This document shows, piece by piece, positions 8,475-15,768 of a stretch of DNA of 64,000 nt. Source of the DNA: Paenibacillus chondroitinus NBRC 15376 (GTDB lineage: Bacteria; Bacillota; Bacilli; Paenibacillales; NBRC-103111); the NCBI RefSeq assembly GCF_004000765.1, contig NZ_BILW01000018.1, positions 81,591 through 145,590 of the forward strand, read 5' to 3'. Within the stretch, counting starts at the first letter, position 1; each line of letters begins with the position of its first letter. The position numbers were made by a program, and so were the translations under genes. The notes under the pieces are model-generated. The model searched no databases, had not been told where the DNA came from, and saw nothing but the letters and a program-made list of their open reading frames with translations.

Positions 8475-9785
8475 CTAACCTAGTTGCCGCAAACCTTTGA
8501 ACCACACGGATTTGATTGATAAGGTATCCGAAATATTAGTGGTCGGATCACCGTGTATGAGAATAAGATCGGCGCGCGCACCTTCGATAATCCGGCCGCG
8601 ATCATGAAGACCAAAGCAACGGGCGGGTTTGGTTGTAGCCGACTGAAGAGCTTCGATCGGAGTGAAACCGGCCATTACCAGAAGCTGCATTTCGTGGTGG
8701 ACACTGGCCCCATGAGCAAGGCCACCAAGGTTCGGAACCGGAACCGGCGCGACATCCGTTCCTACAAGAATATCAACTCCAGCACGGTGAAGATCCATCA
8801 CATTCTTAAAGCTGTTTTCCATATTGCCTTGCGGGAACGTATTGAAGCTTGAGTTCAAAATATCGATCCAATCCGGATTTAATTTGGCATGAACCCGCGG
8901 GTCATTCGCCAATTCCGAAGCTGGATTTCCGATAATCGATGAATTCAACACCAAACACGGTATAACAAAAGCTCCTGAATTCGCTATGGATTTAACTAAT
9001 TCGGCCGTGCTCTCGGGTCTGTCGATAAACACGTGGCCCAAACCGTCGACACCAAAATCGATGGCTGCTTTCGATGAAAGAGCCGTCAAGACATGGGCGA
9101 TGACCAACTTATCGAACTTGTGTGCTTCAGTCACAGCTGTTTTTAGAATCTCATCGCTTAGAACAGGCAGGCCAGGTGCACCCATGACGGTTCCTTCTTC
9201 AATCATGATCTTAATATAGTCGGCCCCATTCTCCACTTGGGTATGCACATGTTTGACCGCTTCTTCAACCGTCGTCACTTGAGGGATTTCATCGTGATCG
9301 TGAGCGTATGCGGCCAACATTGCTTCCCTGTCTTCCTCGGATAACTTCTCTAGTTCCTTCAATATGAATTCAGGTATTTCATCTCCATCCGGCAGTAATT
9401 CGTCTGGGTGTCCACCAGGAGCGGTAATCGCTGTACCAGCAGAACGGACGTCCGCGACGCCATCCACATTTTTTAACTGAATATCGCGTCCTCTTTTAGT
9501 AAAATCGCCGTTCATTTCTAGTTCTGTTGTAACGCCGAATTTTAAGGCATCTTGTAATCCGCCGATGGAGGTATGAACATGTGCATCAATCAGACCAGGT
9601 ATTAGTGTCATATTTTCGCCATCGATAATCGTTGCATCGACTGGAATGTCTCCGCCCACGGAAATAATGGACTCCCCTTTAATGATAATGTGTCTGGGAG
9701 CAATAATTTGATATCCATCAAAGATTTGTACATTTGTAATCGCCGTAATTTGTTCTAATACAGCATTTTGGTTTACTTTCTCCAT
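8475..9785 (-). CDS. Imidazolonepropionase-like amidohydrolase
   Basis: Cytoplasmic metal-dependent hydrolase of the amidohydrolase superfamily, 436 residues. Metal-site signatures are AHVHTS near the N-terminus, the lysine-containing strand YIKIMIEEGT, AHVLT, GLGHVF and GTDVAP. The closing segment (ARADLILIHGDP) is the composite beta-sandwich domain typical of imidazolonepropionase/prolidase-like enzymes. A longer upstream frame exists, but GGGAGG precedes ATG 9785. Transcribed divergently from a MarR gene, with a MarR-type palindrome between its promoter boxes, so it is probably repressed until a substrate-like effector is present. Substrate unknown. Confidence 0.88.
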   Translation of the reverse strand: MEKVNQNAVLEQITAITNVQIFDGYQIIAPRHIIIKGESIISVGGDIPVDATIIDGENMTLIPGLIDAHVHTSIGGLQDALKFGVTTELEMNGDFTKRGRDIQLKNVDGVADVRSAGTAITAPGGHPDELLPDGDEIPEFILKELEKLSEEDREAMLAAYAHDHDEIPQVTTVEEAVKHVHTQVENGADYIKIMIEEGTVMGAPGLPVLSDEILKTAVTEAHKFDKLVIAHVLTALSSKAAIDFGVDGLGHVFIDRPESTAELVKSIANSGAFVIPCLVLNSSIIGNPASELANDPRVHAKLNPDWIDILNSSFNTFPQGNMENSFKNVMDLHRAGVDILVGTDVAPVPVPNLGGLAHGASVHHEMQLLVMAGFTPIEALQSATTKPARCFGLHDRGRIIEGARADLILIHGDPTTNISDTLSIKSVWFKGLRQLG

Positions 9786-9828
9786 TTTAATTCCTCCCCA
9801 TGTGTTTTTTTGTGACTCGACACTTCGG

Positions 9829-9857
9829 AGTATAACTGTTAGAATTCTAACTGTCAA
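9829..9857 (-). promoter_or_regulatory. Sigma-A promoter of the amidohydrolase gene
   Basis: On the minus strand TTGACA (9852-9857) and TATACT (9829-9834) are separated by exactly 17 bases. The spacer contains the palindrome GTTAGAATTCTAAC, so a bound repressor would sit between the two polymerase contacts. Confidence 0.8.
9838..9851. promoter_or_regulatory. Candidate MarR operator 1
   Basis: Perfect 14-bp palindrome GTTAGAATTCTAAC, core TTAG-N4-CTAA, lying within the spacer of the amidohydrolase promoter. A similar core is found at 9916-9927. Confidence 0.65.
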
Positions 9858-9872
9858 TGTACTAATGTTTAG

Positions 9873-9901
9873 TTGACAATCCTATAGGATCACTGTATAT
9901 T
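9873..9901 (+). promoter_or_regulatory. Sigma-A promoter of the MarR gene
   Basis: TTGACA (9873-9878), 17-base spacer, TATATT (9896-9901). Transcription would begin just before operator 2, about 50 bases upstream of the MarR start codon. Confidence 0.8.
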
Positions 9902-9915
9902 TTAGCTACTTACAA

Positions 9916-9927
9916 TTAGATTCCTAA
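9916..9927. promoter_or_regulatory. Candidate MarR operator 2
   Basis: TTAGATTCCTAA repeats the TTAG-N4-CTAA core of operator 1 and lies about 15 bases downstream of the MarR gene's -10 box, consistent with autorepression by roadblock. Confidence 0.55.
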
Positions 9928-9955
9928 CAATTACAGAAGGGGACGATGGACGAGC

Positions 9956-10384
9956 ATGGATTCCCGAAAAGATACGCCTTATATGGATTTGTTTCAGATT
10001 ATCGGTCTTAAATTAAAGAAAAGAGCGGATGAGAGTATAAAAGAACTAGGATTAAGTTCTCAACAAGGAAAAGTAATCGATTACATTTATGAGAACCAAA
10101 AAAATCAGATTATTCAAAAGGACCTTGCAGATCGGTTTCATCTACGCGGGGCAAGCATTACAAGCATGCTTCAAGGGCTAGAGCAAAAAGGGTTCATCGA
10201 GCGCAAAATCCCGGCCAATAATGAACGGCAAAAAAATATATATGTATTACCAAAAGCGGTTGAATTGATTGAAGGCTTTAATGACTCCTTCCAAAAAGTG
10301 GAGGATGAAATCGTTCAAGCCCTTAGTGACGAAGAGAAGATCATCTTAAAGAAATTACTGATCAGAATTAATGAACGCATATAA
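9956..10384 (+). CDS. MarR-family transcriptional regulator
   Basis: 142-residue winged-helix repressor. The DNA-binding part contains IIQKDLADRFHLRGASITSMLQ and the wing ERKIPANNERQKNIYVLPKA, with the MarR-typical Asn/Asp-Arg-Gln turn. N- and C-terminal helices form the dimer interface. It is divergent from the amidohydrolase gene and its likely operators lie in both promoters (9838-9851, 9916-9927), so it most likely represses that gene and itself. GGGGACG stands about 12 bases before the ATG, a somewhat long spacing. Confidence 0.92.
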   Translation: MDSRKDTPYMDLFQIIGLKLKKRADESIKELGLSSQQGKVIDYIYENQKNQIIQKDLADRFHLRGASITSMLQGLEQKGFIERKIPANNERQKNIYVLPKAVELIEGFNDSFQKVEDEIVQALSDEEKIILKKLLIRINERI

Positions 10385-10489
10385 GGAAGTTTTTGGGCTG
10401 GATGCCGCGGAGGAGCTTAAGGGATGGGGTTGCAAGGGGAATCTATGCCTCAGAGCTTGTAGGCGAAACTTATAATAAGGAAAACATGA

Positions 10490-10516
10490 AATACCGCGCG
10501 GTTGCGGTATTTTTTT
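10490..10516 (+). terminator. Rho-independent terminator
   Basis: AATACCGC (10490-10497) and GCGGTATT (10504-10511) form an 8-bp stem followed by seven T. It lies about 100 bases after the MarR stop; the bases in between show no convincing gene. Confidence 0.8.
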
Positions 10517-10559
10517 ATTTTAAGATAGATATAGATTGCTGTTAAGAGTGTAAAATCGC

Positions 10560-10593
10560 AAAAGAGGCGTTCGGATTAACTGATGCCTCTTTT
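10560..10593. terminator. Bidirectional terminator hairpin
   Basis: AAAAGAGGC (10560-10568) and GCCTCTTTT (10585-10593) can terminate transcription from both sides, notably the gbsR-like gene on the minus strand, which ends at 10643. Confidence 0.75.
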
Positions 10594-10642
10594 TACTGGT
10601 TGACGGAAAAACGACGCATAATGAACCTAAATTATGATCATC

Positions 10643-11203
10643 CTAGGGCAGATCTTTAGGTACCAGGTTAAAAATTTCTTCTGTTTCAAAACTGTCAATA
10701 AGCCGATCCAGCCATTTGTAATATCGAATAGCTTCGTCGATTTTATTAATATCTGTTTGCAGAATGCCTTGCAGCGCAGTATCGTCAGGATATTGCTGAC
10801 TAAGTTGATTAAGCTCAACTTTTGACTTGCGCAAAGAGCTGAGATTGATTTCTAATGCTTTACGCCACTTCAATGAAAAATAATCGGAGAAAGTTTGGAA
10901 CCAATCCATTTCTACTTCATAAAGGTCTTTCCGCGACCCTTTCTCCCAAACTTTATTGACCATTTTCAAATCAACCAGCGTTCGCACGCCAGTGCTCATG
11001 CTGGTTTTACTCATTTCCATGGCTTCTCTCATCTCATCTAGGGTCATGGGCTTGTTTTGGAAAAAAAGCAATCCATATAGATGGCCGATCGATTGAGTTA
11101 TGCCATAAAGTTCCATATTTTTGCCCATAGATTCAATGATGCGTTTACGTGCTTTTTGAATAATCAGCTCTTGTTCGGAGCTTATATTGTTTAGTTGTTC
11201 CAT
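10643..11203 (-). CDS. GbsR-family regulator (choline/betaine control)
   Basis: 186-residue MarR-like winged-helix protein of the GbsR family. In Bacillus subtilis GbsR senses choline and represses choline uptake and oxidation genes; relatives control opu importers. The family hallmark GKNMELYGITQSIGHLYGLLFF is seen in two adjoining parts near residue 27, followed by the HTH LDEMREAMEMSKTSMSTGVR and a C-terminal helical dimer domain. It is divergent from opuAA, and the 150-bp gap holds an inverted repeat (11315-11338). Regulation of the adjacent opu operon is therefore the simplest reading. The ligand is inferred, not shown. Confidence 0.9.
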   Translation of the reverse strand: MEQLNNISSEQELIIQKARKRIIESMGKNMELYGITQSIGHLYGLLFFQNKPMTLDEMREAMEMSKTSMSTGVRTLVDLKMVNKVWEKGSRKDLYEVEMDWFQTFSDYFSLKWRKALEINLSSLRKSKVELNQLSQQYPDDTALQGILQTDINKIDEAIRYYKWLDRLIDSFETEEIFNLVPKDLP

Positions 11204-11314
11204 TCCAAGTTCACCCTGCCTTTATGTGTACAACGTTATTGTAAGAAACAATTTCGATAAAGTAAAGAAAGTCATTGAATAGGATACTGAAGTATGTAGT
11301 AGAATTCAAAATGT

Positions 11315-11338
11315 TTTGTACAGTTTTTACTGTATAAA
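11315..11338. promoter_or_regulatory. Candidate GbsR operator before opuAA
   Basis: Inverted repeat TTTGTACAGT (11315-11324), TTTT, ACTGTATAAA (11329-11338), one mismatch in 10 bp. The right arm includes TATAAA, which can serve as the -10 box of the opu promoter. A repressor bound here would cover the promoter. Confidence 0.5.
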
Positions 11339-11433
11339 CAGATTGAACGGAATTTATGGTTGACATAACCCGCTTTGGTTCTTTACACTTAAAAGGCAAG
11401 AGGGCATTAACGCATACAGAAAGGAGTGAGCGT

Positions 11434-12657
11434 GTGGCAATTATTGATGTGCATCAGGTAACCAAGGTATTTGGGCCTGATCCCGAGTCTGTTCTTCCGC
11501 TATTGAATAGTAAGGTCTCCAAAGAACAGATTTACAGGGAAACGAAACATACAGTGGGGGTCAACGAAGTCAGCTTTTCCGTAGAACCTGGTGAAATTTT
11601 TGTCATTATGGGACTGTCAGGCAGCGGGAAGTCAACACTTGTCCGGCTGCTAAACAGGTTAATTGAACCTACGAATGGGATCATCAACATTCACGGCAGA
11701 AATATTGTCGAGATGAGTGATGAAGAGCTCCGCCATGTTCGGAGAGAAACGATCAGTATGGTATTTCAGAAATTTGCCTTATTTCCGCATAGAACGGTTG
11801 CTCAAAATGTGGAATACGGGCTTGAGATTCAAGGGAAAAGTAAGGCGGAGAAACGAGTAAAGGCCTTGGAGGCCTTGAGTCTTGTAGGATTGCAAGAGTG
11901 GGCGGACAGTATGCCATCGCAATTAAGCGGCGGTATGCAGCAAAGGGTAGGACTTGCCAGAGCACTGGCTAACGATCCTGATATTTTATTGATGGATGAG
12001 GCCTTTAGTGCACTAGATCCATTAATCCGTAAGGATATGCAGGATGAGCTGTTAGAGTTGCAAGATAAAATGAAGAAAACAATTATTTTTATTACGCATG
12101 ATTTGGATGAGGCGCTTCGTATCGGTGACCGGATCGCATTGATGAAAGATGGTAGTGTCGTTCAGATTGGGAAGCCGGAAGAGATTATGATGAACCCGGC
12201 TAATAAATATGTTGAACGATTTGTCGAGGACGTAGACCTGTCTAAAGTACTGACAGCCTCATCGGTGATGCGTAGGCCAGAAACGATTGGCCTTGACAGG
12301 GGGCCGCGGGTAGCTCTTCAACTTATGCGAGAAAGCGGCATATCGAACTTATTTGTTGTTGATCGTGGGAAAAAACTGCTTGGTGTAATCACAGCTGAAG
12401 ATGCCTCTGAGGCTGTAAGAGTAGGAAGAACACTCGAGGACATCGTTATTCGGAGTGCGCCTACTGTGACGCCGGAGCAAATGCTATATGAGCTATTCGA
12501 AATATGTGGAAATTCAAAATATCCGGTAGGCGTTGTTGATGAGAACAATCGTATTATCGGTGTCATTGTTCGCGGTGCCGTTCTTGGAGCACTAGCTGGA
12601 CAACCCATTGCTAAAGAGGAGGTGCATAAGGATGATTCCCAAGATTCCTCTAGATGA
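11434..12657 (+). CDS. opuAA: Glycine betaine ABC importer, ATPase with CBS domains
   Basis: ATPase of the osmoprotectant importer OpuA. Motifs: Walker A GLSGSGKST (60-68), Q loop in VFQKFALFPHRTV, signature LSGGMQQR, Walker B ILLMDEA, switch His in ITHD. The C-terminal third carries a tandem CBS pair (SNLFVVDRGKKLLGVI and the later YPVGVVDENNRIIGVI), which senses ionic strength or nucleotides in this family. GTG 11434 is chosen because AAGGAG lies 7 bases before it; the longer ATG frame at 11356 starts inside the promoter region. Overlaps the permease gene by 26 bases. Confidence 0.95.
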   Translation: MAIIDVHQVTKVFGPDPESVLPLLNSKVSKEQIYRETKHTVGVNEVSFSVEPGEIFVIMGLSGSGKSTLVRLLNRLIEPTNGIINIHGRNIVEMSDEELRHVRRETISMVFQKFALFPHRTVAQNVEYGLEIQGKSKAEKRVKALEALSLVGLQEWADSMPSQLSGGMQQRVGLARALANDPDILLMDEAFSALDPLIRKDMQDELLELQDKMKKTIIFITHDLDEALRIGDRIALMKDGSVVQIGKPEEIMMNPANKYVERFVEDVDLSKVLTASSVMRRPETIGLDRGPRVALQLMRESGISNLFVVDRGKKLLGVITAEDASEAVRVGRTLEDIVIRSAPTVTPEQMLYELFEICGNSKYPVGVVDENNRIIGVIVRGAVLGALAGQPIAKEEVHKDDSQDSSR

Positions 12658-13465
12658 GTGGGTAGAATTTATCGTGGATAAACTGGAAATTAATTTGGCC
12701 GTACTATTTCAATTTTTCTCGGTTTGCATTGAGGGATGCGTGAATGCCTTATCTTTTGTTTTCCAAGGTGTTCCGGTTTTATTATTCATCGCAATTATTT
12801 GTGCATTAGCCTTTTATTTGGGCCGCTGGTCATTTGCGCTATTTTCAGCACTAGGTCTTTTATTAATAGATAATTTAGGGTTTTGGAGCCATACGATGGA
12901 CACCTTAGCGCTTGTTCTGACTTCTGCGTTAATTTCTATCATCATTGGTATTCCAATAGGAGTCTGGTGCGCTCAAAGCAATAAATTTCGTGACGTGATT
13001 ACGCCATTATTGGATTTTATGCAAACGATGCCTGCTTTTGTGTATTTAATACCAGCTGTAACCTTCTTTGGATTAGGTGTTGTTCCTGGTGTTATTGCTT
13101 CTGTGATCTTTGCAGTACCTCCAACAATAAGGCTTACGAATTTAGGAATTCGGCAGGTTGCAGAAGATCTAGTAGAAGCTGCCGATGCATTTGGCTCAAC
13201 AAGAACACAAAAATTGTTCAAATTGCAATTCCCATTAGCAATGCCTTCGATTATGGCGGGAATTAATCAAACGATTATGCTTTCATTATCAATGGTTGTT
13301 ATTGCCTCTATGATCGGGGCTCAAGGTATAGGGGCGGATGTCTACCGCGCAGTGACACAGATTAAGACAGGACAAGGGTTCGAGGCAGGCTTATCCATTG
13401 TCGTATTAGCCATACTTCTTGATCGAATGAGTCAGTATATACTGAAAAGAAAGAGGAGCGTGTGA
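12632..13465 (+). CDS. opuAB: Glycine betaine ABC importer, permease
   Basis: Membrane channel of the OpuA importer, 277 residues from ATG 12632, which follows GAGGAGGTG. About six or seven helices are visible, starting with an N-terminal extension (PKIPLDEWVEFIVDKL) typical of OpuAB/ProW. The coupling helix motif EAADAFGSTRTQKLFKLQ contacts the ATPase. It starts within opuAA and its TGA overlaps the GTG of opuAC, so the three genes are translated as a tight unit. Confidence 0.95.
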   Translation: MIPKIPLDEWVEFIVDKLEINLAVLFQFFSVCIEGCVNALSFVFQGVPVLLFIAIICALAFYLGRWSFALFSALGLLLIDNLGFWSHTMDTLALVLTSALISIIIGIPIGVWCAQSNKFRDVITPLLDFMQTMPAFVYLIPAVTFFGLGVVPGVIASVIFAVPPTIRLTNLGIRQVAEDLVEAADAFGSTRTQKLFKLQFPLAMPSIMAGINQTIMLSLSMVVIASMIGAQGIGADVYRAVTQIKTGQGFEAGLSIVVLAILLDRMSQYILKRKRSV

Positions 13466-14358
13466 ATAAATTGAGGAATAAAATCAAAGCATTAGTGTTG
13501 GTAAGTTTAGCTGCAGTAACCGTGATAACAGGTTGCTCCAAACAAGTATCGTCCGAAGGAAACATTGGAAGCCAGGTGCATCATGAAATCATTGGGATCG
13601 ACCCTGGAGCGGGATTAATGAAACAAGCTGCCCAGGCAATCAATGATTACGATCTGAAAGATTGGAAGTTGGTGGAAGGCTCAAGCGCTGCAATGACAGC
13701 CGCTCTCGACAAAGCCTATAAAGCTAAGAAGCCAATCATTATAACAGGTTGGACGCCTCACTGGATGTTTGCCAAATATGAGCTTAAATATTTGAATGAT
13801 CCTAAAGGTGTGTTCGGAAAGGATGAGCAGATTCATACCATTGTGAGGAATAACTTGAAAAAGGATGCTCCTTCGGCTTATACCATGCTGGATAGGTTCG
13901 AATGGACCCCGGAAGAGATGGCCGTCGTGATGTCTGCAATCATCGATGGGAAAAAGCCGGAAGAAGCAGCTGCCGCTTGGGTAAAGGATAATGCCGATAA
14001 GGTTGATGGTTGGGTAAAAGATCTAGCTCAAGAAAAAAGCAAAAAGCTAAAACTCGCCTATGTCGCATGGGATTCCGAAATTGCGAGTACGAATGTCGTG
14101 AAAGCTGTTTTGGAAGAAAAGCTAGGATACAAAGTGGAAATGCTGCAGGTAGAAGCCGGACCGATGTGGGCAGGAATCTCAGATGGAAGTGCGGATGCAA
14201 TAGTAGCTGCATGGCTTCCAACGACGCATCAAGATTATTACGATAAGTATAAGGGGAAATTTGAAGATCTGGGGCCGAATCTGAATGGTACTAAACTAGG
14301 ATTAGTAGTTCCCACATATATGAATATCAATTCAATTGAGGAACTGAACAGCAAATAA
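13462..14358 (+). CDS. opuAC: Glycine betaine-binding lipoprotein
   Basis: Extracellular substrate receptor anchored by a lipid. The signal peptide ends in the lipobox VITGC (Cys about residue 25). The mature part shows the OpuAC pattern, including ITGWTPHWMFAKYELKYL, in which aromatic residues cage the trimethylammonium group, and AYVAWDSEIASTNVV in the second lobe. 298 residues is normal. GTG start overlaps the opuAB stop (GTGA) with AGAGGAG in front. Followed by a strong terminator at 14422, which ends the operon. Confidence 0.95.
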   Translation: MNKLRNKIKALVLVSLAAVTVITGCSKQVSSEGNIGSQVHHEIIGIDPGAGLMKQAAQAINDYDLKDWKLVEGSSAAMTAALDKAYKAKKPIIITGWTPHWMFAKYELKYLNDPKGVFGKDEQIHTIVRNNLKKDAPSAYTMLDRFEWTPEEMAVVMSAIIDGKKPEEAAAAWVKDNADKVDGWVKDLAQEKSKKLKLAYVAWDSEIASTNVVKAVLEEKLGYKVEMLQVEAGPMWAGISDGSADAIVAAWLPTTHQDYYDKYKGKFEDLGPNLNGTKLGLVVPTYMNINSIEELNSK

Positions 14359-14421
14359 GGAAAAGATGAGAGTTTTTCGATTGTATGAACATATGAGGAT
14401 ATAACCATATAAAAATATCAG

Positions 14422-14443
14422 CCGCGAATTTCGCGGTTTTTTT
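14422..14443 (+). terminator. Terminator of the opuA operon
   Basis: CCGCGA, short loop, TCGCGG followed by seven T, 64 bases after the opuAC stop. Confidence 0.9.
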
Positions 14444-14448
14444 ATTTT

Positions 14449-14835
14449 ATGAATACACCTTCTTGTCCTTTTCAACCATTGATAGTGGAGCCAACGGGAA
14501 AAGTGGTCGTGCAGTCATTATTTCCGAAGAATTACAGATAAGAAAATAGATATATTAACATTCAATTTAATAAATATGGAGGAGGCTTCAGATTAGAAAT
14601 AGCTGTTTGTCCACCAGAAGGTTTCATTCACGATTGGGGAGAAAAAGTGAGTCCAAACAAAGTTACTGCCTATCACTTGAATCTTCAAAACAGGAAACCC
14701 CTTTTAGATAACGGCAATTGGTTTAGATGTGACAAAAAAACTTTTTTCGGAAATGTATACAAAAAATTTGCTAGTAAGGTATTGAAAAGTCTTAAAAAAG
14801 CTGAGGAATATTGGGCTAATGCGGAGTTTCGCTAG
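14449..14835 (+). pseudogene. DUF4304-like gene remnant
   Basis: One frame from ATG 14449 to TAG 14835 reads as a coherent protein interrupted by a TAA at 14539-14541. The upstream part ends GKVVVQSLFPKNYR, and the downstream part continues ENRYINIQFNKYGGGFRLEI, then GFIHDWGEKVSPNKVTAYHL and WFRCDKKTFFGNVYKKFA. This resembles DUF4304-type orphan proteins often found among immunity genes of Firmicutes. No ribosome site precedes the ATG and the usual N-terminal part is missing, so I call it a truncated pseudogene. Family assignment is from memory of the motif pattern and is moderate. Confidence 0.6.
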
Positions 14836-14871
14836 ATCAATAGTAATAGCAATTAAGGCTAGTCTTGAACT

Positions 14872-14948
14872 CAAGGATTCCGCTAACGCAGAACGATAGC
14901 GGAATAAGCAGGGAGCAGCACGCCATGCGGCAGATGCTCCTTGTTTTT
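14872..14948 (+). repeat. Dispersed two-hairpin element (family C), terminator-like
   Basis: First hairpin TTCCGCTA ... TAGCGGAA with inner CGCAGAACGA, second hairpin GGAGCA (14912-14917) ... TGCTCC (14935-14940) followed by TTGTTTTT. Follows directly after the decayed DUF4304-like gene. The first half recurs at 15593-15630 and the second-hairpin theme at 17128-17155. Confidence 0.6.
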
Positions 14949-15023
14949 GTTAAGCTAAAGGGCAGAATAGTCCCAATATGTAGTATAATTTAGATAAAGA
15001 ATATAGTGAAAAGAATCAGGTGG

Positions 15024-15598
15024 CGGTTGGTTATTTGATAATTATAAAGCGATGTGGAAAGTGAATATAGATGGTCATAGGGATTATGGCATACGTTTTG
15101 AACTTGGAAACCCACCGATGTTCAAGGTTGATAAAGCATTATAAATGGAACAAGTTTATGGCAGGGCATATCTAATGCACATTTTGCTGATGAGCCCAAT
15201 CCATTAAAACGCAAATCAAAGGTTTATAGAAGATATATTAACAATAAGAATGTATTGAAATGCTTACAGCACAAAGTAATTCCGGATGTTTTTGCTGATG
15301 CTTATGAGGTAAAAGATTTTGAAACGCACAGGTTCATTCTAAAGTGTTACGGAAAAAACATTAAGTATGGAAGTTTGATAAAGGCAATATGTAATAATGA
15401 TGTTGCAATCAGACCTTCGATTTATCATGATGTTTTTTTGTCAATATTTCCGCTGAAACCATATTCCATGTATATGATGACAGGGGATGTGATGTAGTCG
15501 CTTCATCAAAAGAAGCGTTGATAAACATCTACCGAGATTATCAAGATTGGATATTAAATTACGATAGAGCAAGAATAGACCAAATACTCGCTACCTAA
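15024..15598 (+). pseudogene. DUF3885 gene remnant (frameshifted)
   Basis: Three segments in different frames together make a DUF3885-type protein. The first reads DYGIRFELGNPPMF and ends at a stop at 15142. A second begins MEQVYGRAY and then shifts into a frame reading KSKVYRRYINNKNVLKCLQ, FETHRFILKCYGKNIKYGSL and RPSIYHDVFL. A last shift near 15490 restores ALINIYRDYQDWILNYDRAR up to TAA 15598, the family's characteristic end. At least one nonsense and two frameshift changes, so it is not functional. DUF3885 proteins are orphan or immunity-like in many Firmicutes. Confidence 0.75.
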
Positions 15599-15630
15599 CG
15601 AACTACGCTAACGGTAAACGATAGTTGAAT
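15593..15630 (+). repeat. Dispersed element, half copy (family C)
   Basis: AACTACGCTAACGG and AACGATAGTT form an imperfect hairpin starting in the last codon of the DUF3885 remnant. It is related to 14872-14904 but lacks the second hairpin. The following stretch to 15712 shows no gene. Confidence 0.5.
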
Positions 15631-15712
15631 ATATATAACATGTAGCCGCCCTTTACTTTACCTGATTTCCTTAAGTTTAGATCTTGAATACATTCAGTTT
15701 ATAAGCAAGCAT

Positions 15713-15735
15713 ATACTCGATATAATTCCGAGTAT
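15713..15735. promoter_or_regulatory. Inverted repeat and -10 box before the flavoprotein gene
   Basis: ATACTCG (15713-15719) and CGAGTAT (15729-15735) flank a TATAAT-like -10 (15721-15726). Such an overlap suggests a repressor site over the promoter of the gene at 15769. The repressor is not known. Confidence 0.45.
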
Positions 15736-15768
15736 TCTAATATATTTACATACAGAGGAGAGAGAAAA

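Noticed and set aside
10385..10489. A possible short gene after the MarR regulator
   Set aside because: No frame of useful length with a ribosome site; the sequence leads into a terminator only.
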